Origin: Methylocystis iwaonis
GTDB taxonomy: Bacteria; Pseudomonadota; Alphaproteobacteria; Rhizobiales; Beijerinckiaceae
Direction: 5' to 3'
Assembly (NCBI RefSeq): GCF_027925385.1
Contig: NZ_AP027143.1
Location: forward strand, 124,001-188,000
Length of the DNA: 64,000 nt
Shown here: positions 18,136-26,780 of the stretch, one piece after another
Numbering within the stretch: position 1 is the stretch's first letter
Layout of the letters: every line of letters begins with the position of its first letter
The notes under the pieces: model-generated
What the model was told of the DNA's origin: nothing
What the model saw: the letters and a program-made list of their open reading frames with translations, nothing else
Databases searched by the model: none
Made by a program: the position numbers and the translations under genes

Positions 18136-19505
18136 ATCTGCATATCCAAACCGTTGCGAGCCAACATGGCGTTTCGCTAGGTGAAGCCTTCCGCGTTTGG
18201 GCGCGCGTCGCTTTGCTGAGCTTCGGCGGACCTGCGGGCCAGATTGCGGTGATGCACCGGATCATCGTCGAGGAAAAGAAATGGGTGGCGGAAAGCCGCT
18301 TCCTGCACGCGCTCAACTATTGCATGCTGTTGCCTGGTCCCGAGGGTCAGCAGCTCGCCACCTACATCGGCTGGCTCATGCACCGGACCCTCGGCGGGCT
18401 GATCGCCGGCGGGTTTTTCATTCTTCCTGGCGTCGTCTCGATCATGGCGCTCAGCATCGTCTACGCGCTTTGGGGGAATGTCGGGATTGTTGCGGGGCTG
18501 TTCTTCGGGTTGAAGGCTGCGGTGCTCGCCGTCGTCGCCGAAGCGGTTATTCGGATCGGCAGGCGCGGCCTCAAAACCTTGCAGATGCGACTTCTGGCCG
18601 CCGCTTCATTCGTTGGCATTTTCTTCTTTGCCGTGCCGTTCCCGCTCATCATCCTCGCCGCCGCGCTGATCGGCTATATCGAAGCGGCGCGTGGAAATCC
18701 TGCTTTCGTTGCCGCTGGGCATGGCTCGGCGCATGAGGATGGCGAAAGCCTTCTGGGCGACGCCACGCCCTCTCACGCGATGCCATCCAAGAAGCGCGCG
18801 CTGCGCATAAGCGCAATTTGGCTGGCGCTTTGGCTCGTTCCTGTCGCGGCGATCGTATTCGTCAGCGGCGCTAAAAGCGTCTTTTCGCAAATCGCAGTGT
18901 TCTTCAGCAAAATGGCTGTGGTGACTTTTGGCGGCGCTTACGCAGTCCTCGCCTACGTCGCCCAGCAGGCTGTCGAAAGCTATCGCTGGCTGACGCCTGC
19001 GGAGATGCTCAACGGGCTTGGCATGGCGGAAACGACGCCCGGACCGCTCATAATGGTGTTGCAGTTCGTTGGCTTCATGGCGGCGTTTCGCGCGCCGGGC
19101 GATTTACCTCCATTGCTCGCCGGCGCACTCGGCGGCTTGCTCGCCACTTGGGTGACGTTTGCTCCTTGTTTCCTCTGGATATTCCTTGGCGCGTCCTACA
19201 TCGAAAGAGTTCGCGCCAACAAGGCGCTTTCGGGCGCTTTGGCCGCGATCACAGCGGCCGTGGTGGGTGTTATCCTCAACCTCGCCATCTGGTTCGCGAT
19301 CCACACGGTCTTTCGCAGGACCGTCGCCCTGAATGGCTACGGGCTGTCGTTTGAGGCGCCCGTGCTGGGGAGCGTGGATTCATGGAGCTTCGCTCTCTCG
19401 GTTGGCGCCGCGATAGCGATCTTCCGGTTTCGCATCGGAATGCTCCAAACCCTCGCGTCCTGCTGCTTAGGCGGGATGGGGCTGTATCTCGCGGGGGCAA
19501 TCTAG
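18132..19505 (+). CDS. chrA: chromate efflux transporter ChrA
   Basis: A 457-residue two-domain (long-chain) CHR transporter. The first half has FGGPAGQIAVMHRIIVEEKK W and the PGPEGQQLATYIGW motif. The second half has FGGAYAVLAYVAQQAVE and MAETTPGPLIMVLQFVGF, the repeat of the same motifs. It exports chromate from the cytoplasm driven by the membrane potential. I start at the GTG at 18132 because it overlaps the chrB stop (GTGA) with GGAGAG just before it. The in-frame ATG at 18102 would lie within chrB. DUF1259 follows 24 bases later, an arrangement common for chromate loci. Confidence 0.92.
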   Translation: MNLHIQTVASQHGVSLGEAFRVWARVALLSFGGPAGQIAVMHRIIVEEKKWVAESRFLHALNYCMLLPGPEGQQLATYIGWLMHRTLGGLIAGGFFILPGVVSIMALSIVYALWGNVGIVAGLFFGLKAAVLAVVAEAVIRIGRRGLKTLQMRLLAAASFVGIFFFAVPFPLIILAAALIGYIEAARGNPAFVAAGHGSAHEDGESLLGDATPSHAMPSKKRALRISAIWLALWLVPVAAIVFVSGAKSVFSQIAVFFSKMAVVTFGGAYAVLAYVAQQAVESYRWLTPAEMLNGLGMAETTPGPLIMVLQFVGFMAAFRAPGDLPPLLAGALGGLLATWVTFAPCFLWIFLGASYIERVRANKALSGALAAITAAVVGVILNLAIWFAIHTVFRRTVALNGYGLSFEAPVLGSVDSWSFALSVGAAIAIFRFRIGMLQTLASCCLGGMGLYLAGAI

Positions 19506-19529
19506 GCAATCAACGAAAAGGAGAAACCC

Positions 19530-20417
19530 ATGAAAGAGGCGCTCACGGCAGTCGCGGCGCTCGGCCTACTCATCCCCGCGTCGGCTTTCTCAGCGGAAAT
19601 GGATTGGTCGCAAGTCGACTCTGCAATCGGCAAAAAGGCCGCGGTCGTCGGCACGGTGCATAAATACGGCCTGCCGCGCAGCGATCTCCACGTCACGCTC
19701 GATGGCGTCGTCGTCAAACCCGGCCTTGCGCTTGGCGGATGGATCGCATTCGAACCCACGGGCCGTACGACCATGATGATGGGCGACCTCGTGCTCACCG
19801 AAACCGAGGTGACGCCGGTCATGCGCGCCTTGCTGGCGAACGACGTCAAAGTGACGGGCGTGCATAACCACCTGCTGCGCGCGAGCCCCGCCACCTACTA
19901 CATGCATATCGACGCGAATGGCGATCCCGCCAAACTGGCCGGGATCGTTCGCGAGGCGCTCGCGGCGACCAAGACTCCCTTCGAGCCATCAGCCAGCCCT
20001 GCGGGCGAACCTCCGAAGCTCGGGTTCGACACGGCGCAAGTGGATGAGGCGCTCGGCGCCCAAGGGAAAAACAACAGCGGCATCTATCAGTTCAGCATCC
20101 CCAGGGCCGACAGCATCAAGGCAGGCGGCATGGCGGTCGCCCCAGCTATGGGGACAGCTATCGCCATCAACTTCGAACCGACCGGAGACGGCAAAGCGGC
20201 GATCAGCGGGGATTTCGTGGCGGAAGGTAGGGAAGTTGAACCGCTCCTGAAAGCACTGCAATCCAACGCCATTGAGGTGACAGCGCTTCATAACCATATG
20301 CTCGACGACGAGCCGAGGCTCTTCTTCGTTCATTTCTGGGCCAACGACGACGCTGTGAAATTGGCTCATGCCTTGAGAGCGGGGCTCGACACCATGCATG
20401 TGGCGCCGAGGAGCTGA
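19530..20417 (+). CDS. DUF1259 (LppY/LpqO-type) periplasmic protein
   Basis: A 295-residue secreted protein: signal peptide (LTAVAALGLLIPASAFS, cleavage near SA-EM), then two copies of the DUF1259 domain. Each copy ends with a histidine motif, VTGVHNHLLRASPATYYMHI in the first and TALHNHMLDDEPRLFFVHF in the second, which look like metal ligands. The family's biochemistry is not established; its genes are often found next to chromate transporters, as here. An AAGGAG site precedes the start, and it lies 24 bases after chrA, so it is probably the third gene of the chromate operon. A periplasmic metal- or oxyanion-related role is inference. Confidence 0.8.
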   Translation: MKEALTAVAALGLLIPASAFSAEMDWSQVDSAIGKKAAVVGTVHKYGLPRSDLHVTLDGVVVKPGLALGGWIAFEPTGRTTMMMGDLVLTETEVTPVMRALLANDVKVTGVHNHLLRASPATYYMHIDANGDPAKLAGIVREALAATKTPFEPSASPAGEPPKLGFDTAQVDEALGAQGKNNSGIYQFSIPRADSIKAGGMAVAPAMGTAIAINFEPTGDGKAAISGDFVAEGREVEPLLKALQSNAIEVTALHNHMLDDEPRLFFVHFWANDDAVKLAHALRAGLDTMHVAPRS

Positions 20418-20438
20418 CGCGTAGAATAGAGGTTCGCC

Positions 20439-21237
20439 GTGAAGCTCGACGACGTCAAGCGCGAGCGATCTCTCCTCTACATGGAGAGATATGTCGATGA
20501 AGGGGCGAAGACCTACAGCGTCCTCGCCTCGCGAACCGAAGCCGCGGCCTGCTATCGTCTTGAAAGCGAGCAGGCCTCATTCGATCTCGCCGCCGTGTTC
20601 GTTCCTCCCGAACGCGCCTCGGTCTATGAGGCTGGTTGTCCTTTAAGCCTTTCGAGGCGCTATCTCACAGAGGAAGGCGTCCTTTTCCCGATCCACCCTG
20701 AGACTTGGGGAAGCGATGAGGTTCCTGGGCTCATCGACATTCGCGCACTGCCGCAGGCTCCTCGAATTCACGTCGCCCCCACCGCTTCGACTCGGACGGT
20801 GCTGGTTCTCGATGAGGAGAACGTTCCGGCCTACTTCATCAAGCTCCACTATCCTTTCTACATCTCCCGCTTCAAACGAAAGCTCCGGCGCAAGGACATC
20901 CATAACGCGGTCGCCGCGACGCGCGAGCTTGCATTCATAAACTCACCGAAGTTTGCCTATCTGCCTGAGGTCATGGGGGTCATTTTTGGCGCCGGAGAAG
21001 AAGCGTGGGGCTATCTCTTACGGGAAGCAACGGCCTACCCGCCGATCGGCGGACGTTTCCTCATACCCTGCTTCGCGCTCTATGCGGGAGATCGGCGCGA
21101 CCCCGGACAGGCGCCTTTGCTGGTGCAGCTGATCGACCATTATCAAGCCGACCCCGCGTCTTTTGTCGTCGATGAGATTATAGCGCCGGTCATCGAATGC
21201 TGGTCGAAGGTCGTGCACGAGCGCGGGCTTCTCCTAC
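20439..21237 (+). pseudogene. siderophore synthetase-like protein (IucA/IucC family?), 5' part
   Basis: The GTG at 20439 follows AGAGG and opens a 266-codon frame that ends at an IS6 copy. The part PAYFIKLHYPFYISRFKRKL with RRKDIHNAVAATREL, and the end ECWSKVVHERGLLL, resemble the core of NRPS-independent siderophore synthetases, where the next conserved block (E-x-H-x-Q-N) would follow. That block is absent because the element at 21238 begins here; the last 40 codons of the open frame belong to the IS. A candidate for the missing 3' end lies inverted at 22986-23226. The family call is moderate. Confidence 0.5.
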
Positions 21238-22070
21238 GGCACCGTCAACTTAACGACTGTCGGTCGCACTACGAGCGAGAGGTGCGGCTCAGAGATCATG
21301 CAGCTCCGACGCCGGCTGCCGTGATTTCGCGCCAGACGGCGATCGCCTCCGCGCGATGAGAGCGGCGCGTGGCGGCTGTCTGATGTGCGGGGTGGGGAAG
21401 GTGAAAAAGATTGGCGAGCTGATCGTGGATGGATAAGAACCGTTGCGCCTGCCGAGCGGATTTGAACCGCTTCATAATCCGCTCTCGCCGTCGCGTCGGT
21501 TGATGCGAATTTTCCGCCCGGTTGTTCAACCCTTTGTGCGAGCGATGCTCGACATTCAAGCGCATATCCTTTTTCGCCGCGCCGTCGGAAGCGAGCTTGT
21601 CCGTGATGATGACGCGCGGCGTGCGAGCGGTTTTCTTCAGCAGCTTGCGCATCAGGCGTCTCGCGGCTTTCCTGTCGCGACGACGTTGCGCGAGAACATC
21701 GAGAACAAAGCCGTCCTGGTCGACGGCGCGCCATAGCCAGTGCTTTGTTCCAGCGATGGAGACGAGGACTTCGTCCATATGCCATTTATTACCGCGTTGT
21801 GACGCACGGCGCCGCATCGCGCCTGCGAAATCACGTCCGAACTTTCCAGCCCAGCGCCGTATTGTTTCGCAGGTCACGTCGACGCCGCGTGCGGCAAGCA
21901 TTTCTTCGACCATACGCAGGCTCAAGGGGAAGCGAAAGTAGAGCCAGATGGCCTGCGCGATCACTTCACGCGGAAAGCGATGACGACGATAATGAGAGGG
22001 GGACAGGGCGCTGGTCATGATAACTGTTCCTACCCTGCCGCCCTCAAACCCAAGTTAATGTGACGGTGCC
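21238..22070 (-). mobile_element. IS6-family element, copy 1 of an inverted pair
   Basis: An 833-bp element with ends GGCACCGTCAACTTAACG (left) and the complement of GGCACCGTCACATTAACT (right), carrying one transposase gene on the minus strand. It is nearly identical to the copy at 23227-24059 in the opposite orientation; the transposases differ by one residue. It interrupts the siderophore-synthetase-like gene on its left and a transporter gene on its right. The 8-bp flanks (TCTCCTAC and ATCGTGAC) do not match, so the two sides were joined by rearrangement and not by a simple insertion. Confidence 0.9.
21296..22018 (-). CDS. IS6-family transposase, intact
   Basis: A 240-residue DDE transposase starting MTSALSPSHYRRHRFPREVI. 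Catalytic residues sit in MDEVLVSIAGTKHWLWRAVD (first Asp), VIITDKLASDGAAKK (second Asp) and NNRAENSHQPTRRRER (Glu). Length and order are normal for the family and no frameshift is seen, so it may be active. It differs from the other copy by Asn instead of Asp in the stretch SQRGNKWHMDEV. IS6 elements move by replicative transposition and often leave two copies around rearranged DNA. Confidence 0.92.
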   Translation of the reverse strand: MTSALSPSHYRRHRFPREVIAQAIWLYFRFPLSLRMVEEMLAARGVDVTCETIRRWAGKFGRDFAGAMRRRASQRGNKWHMDEVLVSIAGTKHWLWRAVDQDGFVLDVLAQRRRDRKAARRLMRKLLKKTARTPRVIITDKLASDGAAKKDMRLNVEHRSHKGLNNRAENSHQPTRRRERIMKRFKSARQAQRFLSIHDQLANLFHLPHPAHQTAATRRSHRAEAIAVWREITAAGVGAA

Positions 22071-22970
22071 ATCGTGACTCCGAGAGATTGAGACAGAGCC
22101 GCGGCGATAAGGCATAGGCTAGCCGGGATATGCGTAAAGACCATTGTGTTCACCAAGCCGAAACGCTTGGAGATGCGCGACGCCACGGGATAGGAGAGCG
22201 AAGACAATATGCCCGACACGAAGAAGAAGGCGCTCGACGCCGAGAGCGAAAGCCCCTTGTGAAAGAGCCAGAGCGCGAACAGCGACTGGACCAAGAAGCC
22301 TCCGGCAAAGGCGTCGAGGCTGAAAAGCGCAGCCAGCTTGTAGACGATTTTGCGCGATGGGCCGAGAACGGGGGCATGATCAGCTCGGGGCGTGGACGGA
22401 GATAATGGAAGGCGGCTGTAAAGCAAGCCGCCTGCCAGGCCGAGCACGGCACAGGAAACGAACATCGCCCGGAGCCCCTCCAACTGCGACCATCCCATGC
22501 GCATCAGCAGATGGGGCGTTGCAGCCGCCAGTGCGCCCGCGGCGCCAGCCAACCCGCCAACGAGACTGTAACGCGCGAAAGCTTGCGTTCGGTCGGCATC
22601 CCCTGCTTCGCGTGCGAGAACGGCGTGCTCGACAGGCACGAAGAAACTTGCCGTGCTCGCCGAGGAGTTTACCGAACCCAAGAAGGCGACAAGGAGCAGG
22701 ACAAGGCGTTAATGAAAAGGCGACGCCGGTTAAGGTCATCAGCCCGGCGGTGAATATCAGCAGGTTGCGATGTTCATAACGGGCGCCCAGGACGCCGATT
22801 GCTAGAGTGAGCAGCGCAGAGCCGAACAGGGCCGTCCCGGCGAGCACGCCAATCTGGGACGAGGAATAGCCCAGCGCCGTCAAGTACACGGGCAGCAACA
22901 CTGCGAAGAAACCGTCGCCGAAATCGCGGAGGCCGCGCGCCGCGACGAGTGACCGGAGCGGAGCCTTCAT
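22071..22970 (-). pseudogene. MFS transporter, frameshifted and 3'-truncated
   Basis: The minus strand starts MKAPLRSLVAARGLRDFGDG and shows membrane helices of a major-facilitator protein (FFAVLLPVYLTALGYSSSQI, GVLAGTALFGSALLTLAIG). Near 22710 one base is missing. The frame resumes as LLLVAFLGSVNSSASTASFF, with VPVEHAVLAREAGDADRTQA following, and continues for seven or so helices until it is cut by the IS at 22070. It probably exported a small molecule; next to a siderophore synthetase a siderophore exporter would fit. Both the frameshift and the missing end make it nonfunctional. Confidence 0.75.
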
Positions 22971-22985
22971 CGTCCCCTCGCAATG

Positions 22986-23226
22986 CTATCGCCATGTTGG
23001 CGCTTGCCCCGTATCCTCAAGATCCCCGGGAGGCGGGACGTCGGAGAAATAATAGGTCGTGTGCGCTGGGAAGACACGGTCAGCGTCGGGGAACGCCCGG
23101 TGGAAGATATCTCGCGCGGCCTTACGTGTCGCTTCCTCTTTGGTCCCATAGTGGAACGACAAGAGGCGCAGAAAATAATCGAAGAATCCACGACCCATGA
23201 AGCGGTCGTAAATCAAGCTGTAAAAC
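22986..23226 (-). pseudogene. possible 3' end of the siderophore synthetase-like gene, inverted
   Basis: About 80 residues with no start of their own, open from the IS at 23227: YSLIYDRFMGRGFFDYFLRL, then LSFHYGTKEEATRKAARDIF and YYFSDVPPPGD, ending 15 bases before the transporter start. The YDRFMGR element resembles the late part of IucA/IucC-type synthetases. It lies directly upstream of the transporter, in the same direction, as a synthetase-exporter pair would. The 5' half at 20439-21237 is on the other strand outside the IS pair. I infer that both come from one gene, with some middle sequence lost. Confidence 0.45.
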
Positions 23227-24059
23227 GGCACCGTCACATTAACTTGGGTTTGAGGGCGGCAGGGTAGGAACAGTTATCATGACCAGCGCCCTGTCCCCCT
23301 CTCATTATCGTCGTCATCGCTTTCCGCGTGAAGTGATCGCGCAGGCCATCTGGCTCTACTTTCGCTTCCCCTTGAGCCTGCGTATGGTCGAAGAAATGCT
23401 TGCCGCACGCGGCGTCGACGTGACCTGCGAAACAATACGGCGCTGGGCTGGAAAGTTCGGACGTGATTTCGCAGGCGCGATGCGGCGCCGTGCGTCACAA
23501 CGCGGTGATAAATGGCATATGGACGAAGTCCTCGTCTCCATCGCTGGAACAAAGCACTGGCTATGGCGCGCCGTCGACCAGGACGGCTTTGTTCTCGATG
23601 TTCTCGCGCAACGTCGTCGCGACAGGAAAGCCGCGAGACGCCTGATGCGCAAGCTGCTGAAGAAAACCGCTCGCACGCCGCGCGTCATCATCACGGACAA
23701 GCTCGCTTCCGACGGCGCGGCGAAAAAGGATATGCGCTTGAATGTCGAGCATCGCTCGCACAAAGGGTTGAACAACCGGGCGGAAAATTCGCATCAACCG
23801 ACGCGACGGCGAGAGCGGATTATGAAGCGGTTCAAATCCGCTCGGCAGGCGCAACGGTTCTTATCCATCCACGATCAGCTCGCCAATCTTTTTCACCTTC
23901 CCCACCCCGCACATCAGACAGCCGCCACGCGCCGCTCTCATCGCGCGGAGGCGATCGCCGTCTGGCGCGAAATCACGGCAGCCGGCGTCGGAGCTGCATG
24001 ATCTCTGAGCCGCACCTCTCGCTCGTAGTGCGACCGACAGTCGTTAAGTTGACGGTGCC
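23227..24059 (+). mobile_element. IS6-family element, copy 2 of an inverted pair
   Basis: An 833-bp copy of the element at 21238-22070 in opposite orientation. Its ends are again GGCACCGTCACATTAACT on the left and the complement of GGCACCGTCAACTTAACG on the right. Flanks are TGTAAAAC and GATTTCGC, with no direct duplication and no match to the flanks of copy 1. Together the two copies form 833-bp inverted repeats about 1.15 kb apart, a substrate for inversion of the intervening DNA. Confidence 0.9.
23279..24001 (+). CDS. IS6-family transposase, intact (copy 2)
   Basis: A 240-residue DDE transposase identical to that at 21296-22018 except for Asp in SQRGDKWHMDEV (GAT instead of AAT, one base). 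The catalytic Asp, Asp and Glu are all present. A 52-base gap separates the left terminal repeat from the start codon. The near identity of the two copies points to recent duplication or to gene conversion between them. Confidence 0.92.
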   Translation: MTSALSPSHYRRHRFPREVIAQAIWLYFRFPLSLRMVEEMLAARGVDVTCETIRRWAGKFGRDFAGAMRRRASQRGDKWHMDEVLVSIAGTKHWLWRAVDQDGFVLDVLAQRRRDRKAARRLMRKLLKKTARTPRVIITDKLASDGAAKKDMRLNVEHRSHKGLNNRAENSHQPTRRRERIMKRFKSARQAQRFLSIHDQLANLFHLPHPAHQTAATRRSHRAEAIAVWREITAAGVGAA

Positions 24060-24329
24060 GATTTCGCAACCCTGAGGCTTCTCAACTAATTTCCAACCAC
24101 CTTCGCGAAGTCGTGCCGGTAGGCCATTTCAACCAGATGCTGGCGTGCGCCGTGCAGACCGCAATAGTTCCCTTACCTACTGCGAGAGCAACTTCTAGCC
24201 CGAGATCAATAGCGTACTGGTGCTCTGGAGCATCTAGGCGCGAGCGTCGAAATAAGCGTTACTGAAGTAGGCTGAAGCCAGACCTTAAAAAACAACGTCT
24301 CCCAAGCCTTTCCCAATAAGGAACGAGCG

Positions 24330-24764
24330 ATGAAAATTGCCGCGCCCGCGTTTGGCGCACATCCGCCTGAGTCGGCCGCGCCGAGAGTTGTCAAGAAGCC
24401 ACAGCTCGCTGGCTCTTTCGAGGCGTACGTTGCAGAAGCGCAAGTAACGCACGCCAAGATCAATGCATCACCGGCGGGGAGATCTGGTCAGCCGGAATTC
24501 GCGAACATAACAAAGGCTGAATATGTGGCGTGGGGCAAGAGCAAGTTCGAGCAAGGGGAAATCACGCTCGATGATCTGTTTCAGATTCAGTTCGCCGGCG
24601 GGGATTTCGATGGAACTGTCTCCTCCGATATGGGAAAGCACGACTTCGTTGCGTTTTTCGAAGGCCTTATCGAAAATGAAATCAAAGCTGGTCGGGCATC
24701 GGATCGACAGTCGATGATCCCTGCATATCGTCATGTTCTGGCGTCGATGTCGCGGCACGATTGA
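24330..24764 (+). CDS. hypothetical protein, 144 residues
   Basis: I do not recognise the family. The ATG is preceded by AAGGA at a good distance. The protein is soluble-looking with no signal peptide: a Pro/Ala-rich first 30 residues, then a charged region with KFEQGEITLDDLFQIQFAGG in the middle and FFEGLIENEIKAGRASDRQS near the end. Codon use and length look like a real gene. It lies 270 bases right of the IS pair, and its stop is two bases before the start of the broken hydrolase gene, so the two may have been an operon. Confidence 0.6.
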   Translation: MKIAAPAFGAHPPESAAPRVVKKPQLAGSFEAYVAEAQVTHAKINASPAGRSGQPEFANITKAEYVAWGKSKFEQGEITLDDLFQIQFAGGDFDGTVSSDMGKHDFVAFFEGLIENEIKAGRASDRQSMIPAYRHVLASMSRHD

Positions 24765-24766
24765 GG

Positions 24767-25631
24767 ATGAGGGTCGAGGCTCGGCGCATGCGGGAGAAAG
24801 CAATGCGGGGCGCCATGCTGCGCATTCGACGCTCTAGCCGCATCGTCGCGACGCTTCTCGTCACGATCCTCGCTGTCGGCGGCTGCGCCTCGATGGACGG
24901 CGTCGCAACGTCGGTCCTTGCCGCGCGAAGGGTCGAGCACATCGTCGCAGGAAAGGGCTTGCCGGCCGTGGTGTTCGAAAACGGACTCGGCGGGCGATTG
25001 GAGTAGTGGTCTAAGGTTCTGCCGGACATCGCGACGGAAACCACCGTCTTTGCCTACAATCGTCCTGGCATCGGCGCCAGTGCGCCGGCGACGACGCCGC
25101 GCGACGGCGTCACGGTCGTGGAGGAACTCCGCGCGACCCTTCGGGCCAAGGGGATCGCGCCGCCCTATGTGCTGGTCGGCCATTCCATCGGCGGTCTTTA
25201 CGTCCAACTCTACGCGCGCCGTCATCCCAACGAAGTGGCCGGCCTCGGTCGATTCGACTCATCCCGAGCAGTTGAGCGGCGCTGGCGCGCGCGAAAAATG
25301 GCCGGGATGGGTCAAGCTTGTCATCGACCTGGCGTCTCCAGAAGTCGCGCAAGCAGAGCTAGACGCCCTGCCGGCGACCGGCGCGGCGCTCCTCGCCCTG
25401 CCGCCGTTCACCGGCAGGCCGGTGACGGTCCTGAGCGCGAGCACGCCGATGACCGAAACCTCCGAACTCGCTCGTGACGGCAATACAAAGCGAATTGACA
25501 TTCTCCGCCTCAATCCCGGCGCCCGCCAGGTGTGGGTCGACAGTGGTCACGCTATTCCGCTCGAGAAGCCGGAGGCGATCGTCGGCGCGATACGCGAGAT
25601 CCTATCGACCTTGCGCCGCCAGGAGCGCTGA
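24767..25631 (+). pseudogene. alpha/beta-hydrolase lipoprotein with a stop codon and a frameshift
   Basis: The frame starts with a signal ending in the lipobox VGGC, then VVFENGLGG, and stops at TAG (25004-25006). The same frame continues after it as FAYNRPGIGAS and VLVGHSIGGLYVQLYARRHP, which holds the nucleophile motif G-H-S-I-G. One extra base near 25246 then shifts it to the frame that ends with VWVDSGHAIPLEKPEAIVGA, carrying the catalytic His. All parts of an alpha/beta hydrolase are there, so the gene died recently; a sequencing error could explain the frameshift but is less likely to explain both lesions. Confidence 0.75.
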
Positions 25632-25903
25632 AAGGAAGGCGCCCATGACCCTCGGCGAACGCCTAACGAACCCGTGCGGTGGCGCTGGGTCATGGCGTCG
25701 GTTCGGACACGCCCATGAGAATACCACAATGACGCCGCTCGCAAGCACCGGTACATCGTAAGCCTTGGCCAGCTTGGTCATCTCCCTTAGCTTGGCGCGG
25801 CAGTCCGGTCCGCGACAGGCGGATGCGGTCGGGGGTTTTGCCGAACAACGAAGAGCCTTCGGAAGGCGCCTCATGGCGCGAGGCGTAGGGACCAGGCACG
25901 AAA

Positions 25904-26674
25904 ATGACAAGACAATTCCGATTTTTGCGTGGCGTCCTATTTTCCCTCTTCGCGTTTGCGTTCCATGGCGGCGACCGCGCGTCCGCCGAAGGCGCCTGCC
26001 CGCCAGGATTCATCCCGGGCGGCGCTATGGTCCCCGGACAAGAAAATGCCGGTTGGACGGGTTGCCTCCACATGTACGATGTCGACGATGGCGGCGGTGA
26101 CGGCGCCGGGCCGAGCAGTCGCGGCGATTCCGGCCCTCCTCCCTTCAATGCCGCTGAATTCCGCGCCCTTCTCCAATGGGAAAAACAAGTCGCGCAGGAA
26201 AACGAAGAGCGTCTCTTGAAGAACGATCCTGTTTTGCGCGAATTGAAGCAGGGCGTGTGGAAATTCTCACACTCGCAGCCGAAAGATTCACGCCAGATAT
26301 GCACCGCATCGTTCCTCCAGTTGAATGGCGGCGTCTTGATCATGGATTGGGTGGGCGAAGCCAAAGGCACGCTCCTCGCCTATTTCGGCGGGGCGATCCC
26401 ACCGACCACGGACATACGCACCGAGACGGTCAGTCTTACCCAGTCCGGGGAAATCCAGAGGGTTCTCGCTTTTCATGCGAGTTTGCCTTGGTCCGCAAAG
26501 ATTGGAATGATCATATTCGCCGTCCCCTCCACACAGGCGCTGCTCGGGTCGATTGAAGAAATGCAGGATTATGCGGTGGAACTGCACGGACAGGAAGTCA
26601 TCCACGGCAAGTGGCACAGCGGCTCGACGGCGCGAAAGTGGTTGAGCAACTGCGTCAACAAGCGTGGCAAATGA
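25904..26674 (+). CDS. secreted protein with Cys-rich N-terminal motif, unknown function
   Basis: A 256-residue protein with a signal peptide (GVLFSLFAFAFHGG, cleavage near ASA-EG). The mature start CPPGFIPGG..WTGC resembles the short two-cysteine head found before DUF4189 domains. It is followed by a Gly/Asp/Pro linker (residues 62-85) and a Glu/Gln-rich helix. The rest contains ICTASFLQLNGGVLIMDWVG and LLAYFGGAIPPTT, which I do not recognise. It begins the run of small exported proteins on the plus strand. Exported location is well supported; function is open. Confidence 0.65.
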   Translation: MTRQFRFLRGVLFSLFAFAFHGGDRASAEGACPPGFIPGGAMVPGQENAGWTGCLHMYDVDDGGGDGAGPSSRGDSGPPPFNAAEFRALLQWEKQVAQENEERLLKNDPVLRELKQGVWKFSHSQPKDSRQICTASFLQLNGGVLIMDWVGEAKGTLLAYFGGAIPPTTDIRTETVSLTQSGEIQRVLAFHASLPWSAKIGMIIFAVPSTQALLGSIEEMQDYAVELHGQEVIHGKWHSGSTARKWLSNCVNKRGK

Positions 26675-26780
26675 ATCACGAGCGAAGCGCTCTCCAGCGA
26701 CCGCCCCTTGCCGAGAGCAAGAATGAACATGCGCGTTCTCGCCTGCCTCGTTGCAGTGATTTCGAAAAAGCGCAGGCGAG

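Noticed and set aside
21230..24067. 8-bp target duplications around the IS6 pair
   Set aside because: All four flanks (TCTCCTAC, ATCGTGAC, TGTAAAAC, GATTTCGC) were compared directly and as reverse complements; none match, so a simple composite-transposon insertion is not supported.
25640..25903. Possible enolase-superfamily scrap on the minus strand (EMTKLAKAYDVPVLASG)
   Set aside because: The resemblance covers under 20 residues, with no second motif. Too little to support a pseudogene call.
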